Shown one piece after another: positions 6,386 to 6,957 of a DNA stretch of 6,957 nucleotides. How positions within the stretch are numbered: position 1 is the stretch's first letter; each line of letters begins with the position of its first letter. The stretch is taken from contig JAJRRJ010000111.1 in NCBI GenBank assembly GCA_024279575.1, positions 1-6,957 on the forward strand, read 5' to 3'. The translations under genes and the position numbers were made by a program. The notes under the pieces were generated by a model. It saw nothing but the letters and a program-made list of their open reading frames with translations. It was not told the origin of the DNA and made no database searches. The stretch is from Alphaproteobacteria bacterium. GTDB lineage: Bacteria > Pseudomonadota > Alphaproteobacteria > Rhizobiales > Devosiaceae.

Positions 6386-6470
6386 GGAGGGGTGGGAGAG
6401 TGGTTAAATCCATCAGACTGTAAATCTGACCGCTTAGCGTACACTGGTTCGAATCCAGTCCCCTCCACCA
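6386..6470 (+). tRNA. tRNA-Tyr (anticodon GTA)
   Basis: The 85 bases fold as a class II tRNA. The acceptor stem GGAGGGG pairs with CCCCTCC. The anticodon stem TCAGA/TCTGA encloses loop CTGTAAA, with GTA at 6420-6422. A long variable arm (around CCGCTTAGCGTA) and the T arm ACTGG TTCGAAT CCAGT follow. The CCA end is encoded (6468-6470). Confidence 0.97.
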
Positions 6471-6478
6471 TTTACTTC

Positions 6479-6521
6479 GCTCGCGCCAACGTGCTACGCA
6501 TGTGGCTTCGCGGGAGCGAGC
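6479..6521. repeat. palindromic, cruciform-like linker between the two tRNAs
   Basis: An outer stem GCTCGC (6479-6484) pairs with GCGAGC (6516-6521). Inside it, GCCA-A-CGTGC (6485-6494) pairs with GCATGTGGC (6498-6506) around a TAC loop, with one bulged A and one G-T pair. Six A follow (6522-6527). A second small hairpin, CGACC TTTTC GGTCG, lies at 6536-6550. These are probably RNA structures in the tRNA precursor that may guide processing. The GC-rich element also looks like a dispersed palindromic repeat, but copies elsewhere cannot be checked here. Confidence 0.55.
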
Positions 6522-6565
6522 AAAAAATTGGCCGACGACCTTTTCGGTCGCTTGGTGACAAATAA

Positions 6566-6639
6566 GCGGGTGTAGCTCAATGGTAGAGCAGCAGCCTTCC
6601 AAGCTGAATACGAGGGTTCGATTCCCTCCACCCGCTCCA
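6566..6639 (+). tRNA. tRNA-Gly (anticodon TCC)
   Basis: The 74 bases fold as a normal tRNA. The acceptor stem GCGGGTG pairs perfectly with CACCCGC. The D arm contains AGCTCAATGGTAGAGC, the anticodon loop CTTCCAA carries TCC at 6598-6600, and the T arm is GAGGG TTCGATT CCCTC. The outermost anticodon stem pair is G-A. CCA is encoded at 6637-6639. It is probably co-transcribed with tRNA-Tyr. Confidence 0.97.
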
Positions 6640-6644
6640 TTTAC

Positions 6645-6673
6645 TGATATGTCCGCTTATTGATATGCCCGCT
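6645..6673. repeat. short direct repeat just after tRNA-Gly
   Basis: TGATATGTCCGCT (6645-6657) recurs as TGATATGCCCGCT (6661-6673), with one difference and a 16-base period. The CCGCT part also occurs in the tRNA-Gly 3' end (6632-6636), so the block may have grown by small duplications from the tRNA end. Confidence 0.6.
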
Positions 6674-6677
6674 CTGC

Positions 6678-6706
6678 AAAACCAAATGCGGCTGAACCCT
6701 GGTTTT
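6678..6706. repeat. short inverted repeat before the tandem array
   Basis: AAAACCA (6678-6684) and TGGTTTT (6700-6706) are perfect complements around a 15-base loop. It could be a weak terminator for the tRNA transcript, because the T-run lies at the 3' arm, but the GC core is only ACCA/TGGT. Confidence 0.35.
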
Positions 6707-6711
6707 ATAAA

Positions 6712-6839
6712 TTGCGCTAACGCATGATTTTATGTTGCGCTAACGCGTGATTTTATGTTGCGCTAACGCGTGATTTTATGTTGCGCTAACGCATGATTTT
6801 ATGTTGCGGTAACGCATGATTTTATGTTGCGCTAACGCG
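6712..6839. repeat. 23-bp tandem repeat, five full copies plus one partial
   Basis: Five consecutive 23-base units begin at 6712, 6735, 6758, 6781 and 6804, and a 13-base partial sixth starts at 6827. Each unit opens with TTGCGCTAACGC (GTAACGC in unit 5) and ends in an AT-rich half. There are only two variable positions: A or G after the core (G in units 2, 3 and the partial sixth), and C to G in unit 5. The core can form a small hairpin, TGCG-CTAA-CGCA, and every variant keeps it. No spacers, no open frame and no mobile-element genes are associated. It lies between the tRNA operon and whatever gene follows the window. Confidence 0.95.
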
Positions 6840-6957
6840 CGGTAGTTCAGTTCTTTATGACCACTCGTTTTGTTTATAAGATTAGACATAAGTTAAAAAA
6901 CGGGTTTATAGTTAAAGGTGCAAGTCCCGGGTTTTGTTGAAAAGAGGAAGTAGTATC
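6840..6957. other. gene-free AT-rich tail, probably the leader of a downstream gene
   Basis: No gene is recognised in these 118 bases. Possible promoter elements on the + strand are TTGTTT (6870-6875) and TTAAAA (6893-6898), 17 bases apart, but the match is weak. CGGGTTT occurs twice (6901-6907 and 6928-6934). The sequence AGAGGAAG (6943-6950), seven bases before the window end, looks like a ribosome-binding site, so a coding region on the + strand probably starts just beyond 6957. Confidence 0.4.

Noticed and set aside
6712..6839. CRISPR array
   Set aside because: The units are directly adjacent with no spacers, are only 23 bases long, and no cas gene is visible.
6712..6839. Plasmid-type iterons and a replication origin
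   Set aside because: The period fits, but there is no rep gene or AT-rich/DnaA-box arrangement in the window, and the context (rlmB, tRNAs) is chromosomal.
6836..6935. tRNA remnant or group II intron end (GGTAGTTCAGTT and GGTGCAAGTCCC)
   Set aside because: The fragments resemble D-arm and T-arm pieces, but no acceptor or anticodon stem pairs and no intron domain V is seen.

Overview
The window looks like chromosomal DNA from an alphaproteobacterium, perhaps a marine-type member of the Hyphomicrobiales or Rhodobacterales. The reasons are the urease operon style, an rlmB gene divergent from a tRNA-Tyr/tRNA-Gly pair, CCA ends encoded in both tRNAs, and a small secreted protein resembling PPC-like domains common in that class. 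This assignment is inference; no rRNA or other marker is present.

Positions 1-4770 hold the 3' part of a urease operon on the + strand: the end of ureB, an unrecognised 55-codon gene, ureC (catalytic subunit with all metal-binding and active-site residues), a six-helix membrane protein of unknown function, then the accessory genes ureE, ureF and ureG. Most junctions overlap by 1-17 bases, which suggests translational coupling. The exception is the 279-base gap after ureC, which carries a degenerate palindromic repeat. ureA is presumably upstream, outside the window. ureD is not seen in the window; it would have to lie outside it. UreE, UreF and UreG would, with UreD, load nickel into the UreABC apoenzyme, which hydrolyses urea to ammonia and CO2. 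A short hairpin with a T-run follows ureG.

Positions 4771-6245 hold a small exported protein gene on the + strand (4971-5438), convergent with rlmB on the - strand (5454-6245), a 23S rRNA 2'-O-methyltransferase. Between rlmB and the tRNAs sit two back-to-back promoter candidates. One fires right to left, so close to the rlmB ATG that the mRNA would be nearly leaderless. The other fires left to right, with a perfect TTGACA and a GC-rich discriminator, into tRNA-Tyr(GTA) and tRNA-Gly(TCC), which are separated by a structured linker.

Positions 6640-6957 contain no gene that I can recognise. They hold a short direct repeat, an inverted repeat, five full copies plus one partial copy of a 23-bp tandem repeat, and an AT-rich tail ending in a ribosome-binding-site-like sequence that probably serves a gene starting just past the window. 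The points most worth checking are the tiny gene between ureB and ureC, the membrane protein inside the urease operon, and the 23-bp repeat array.
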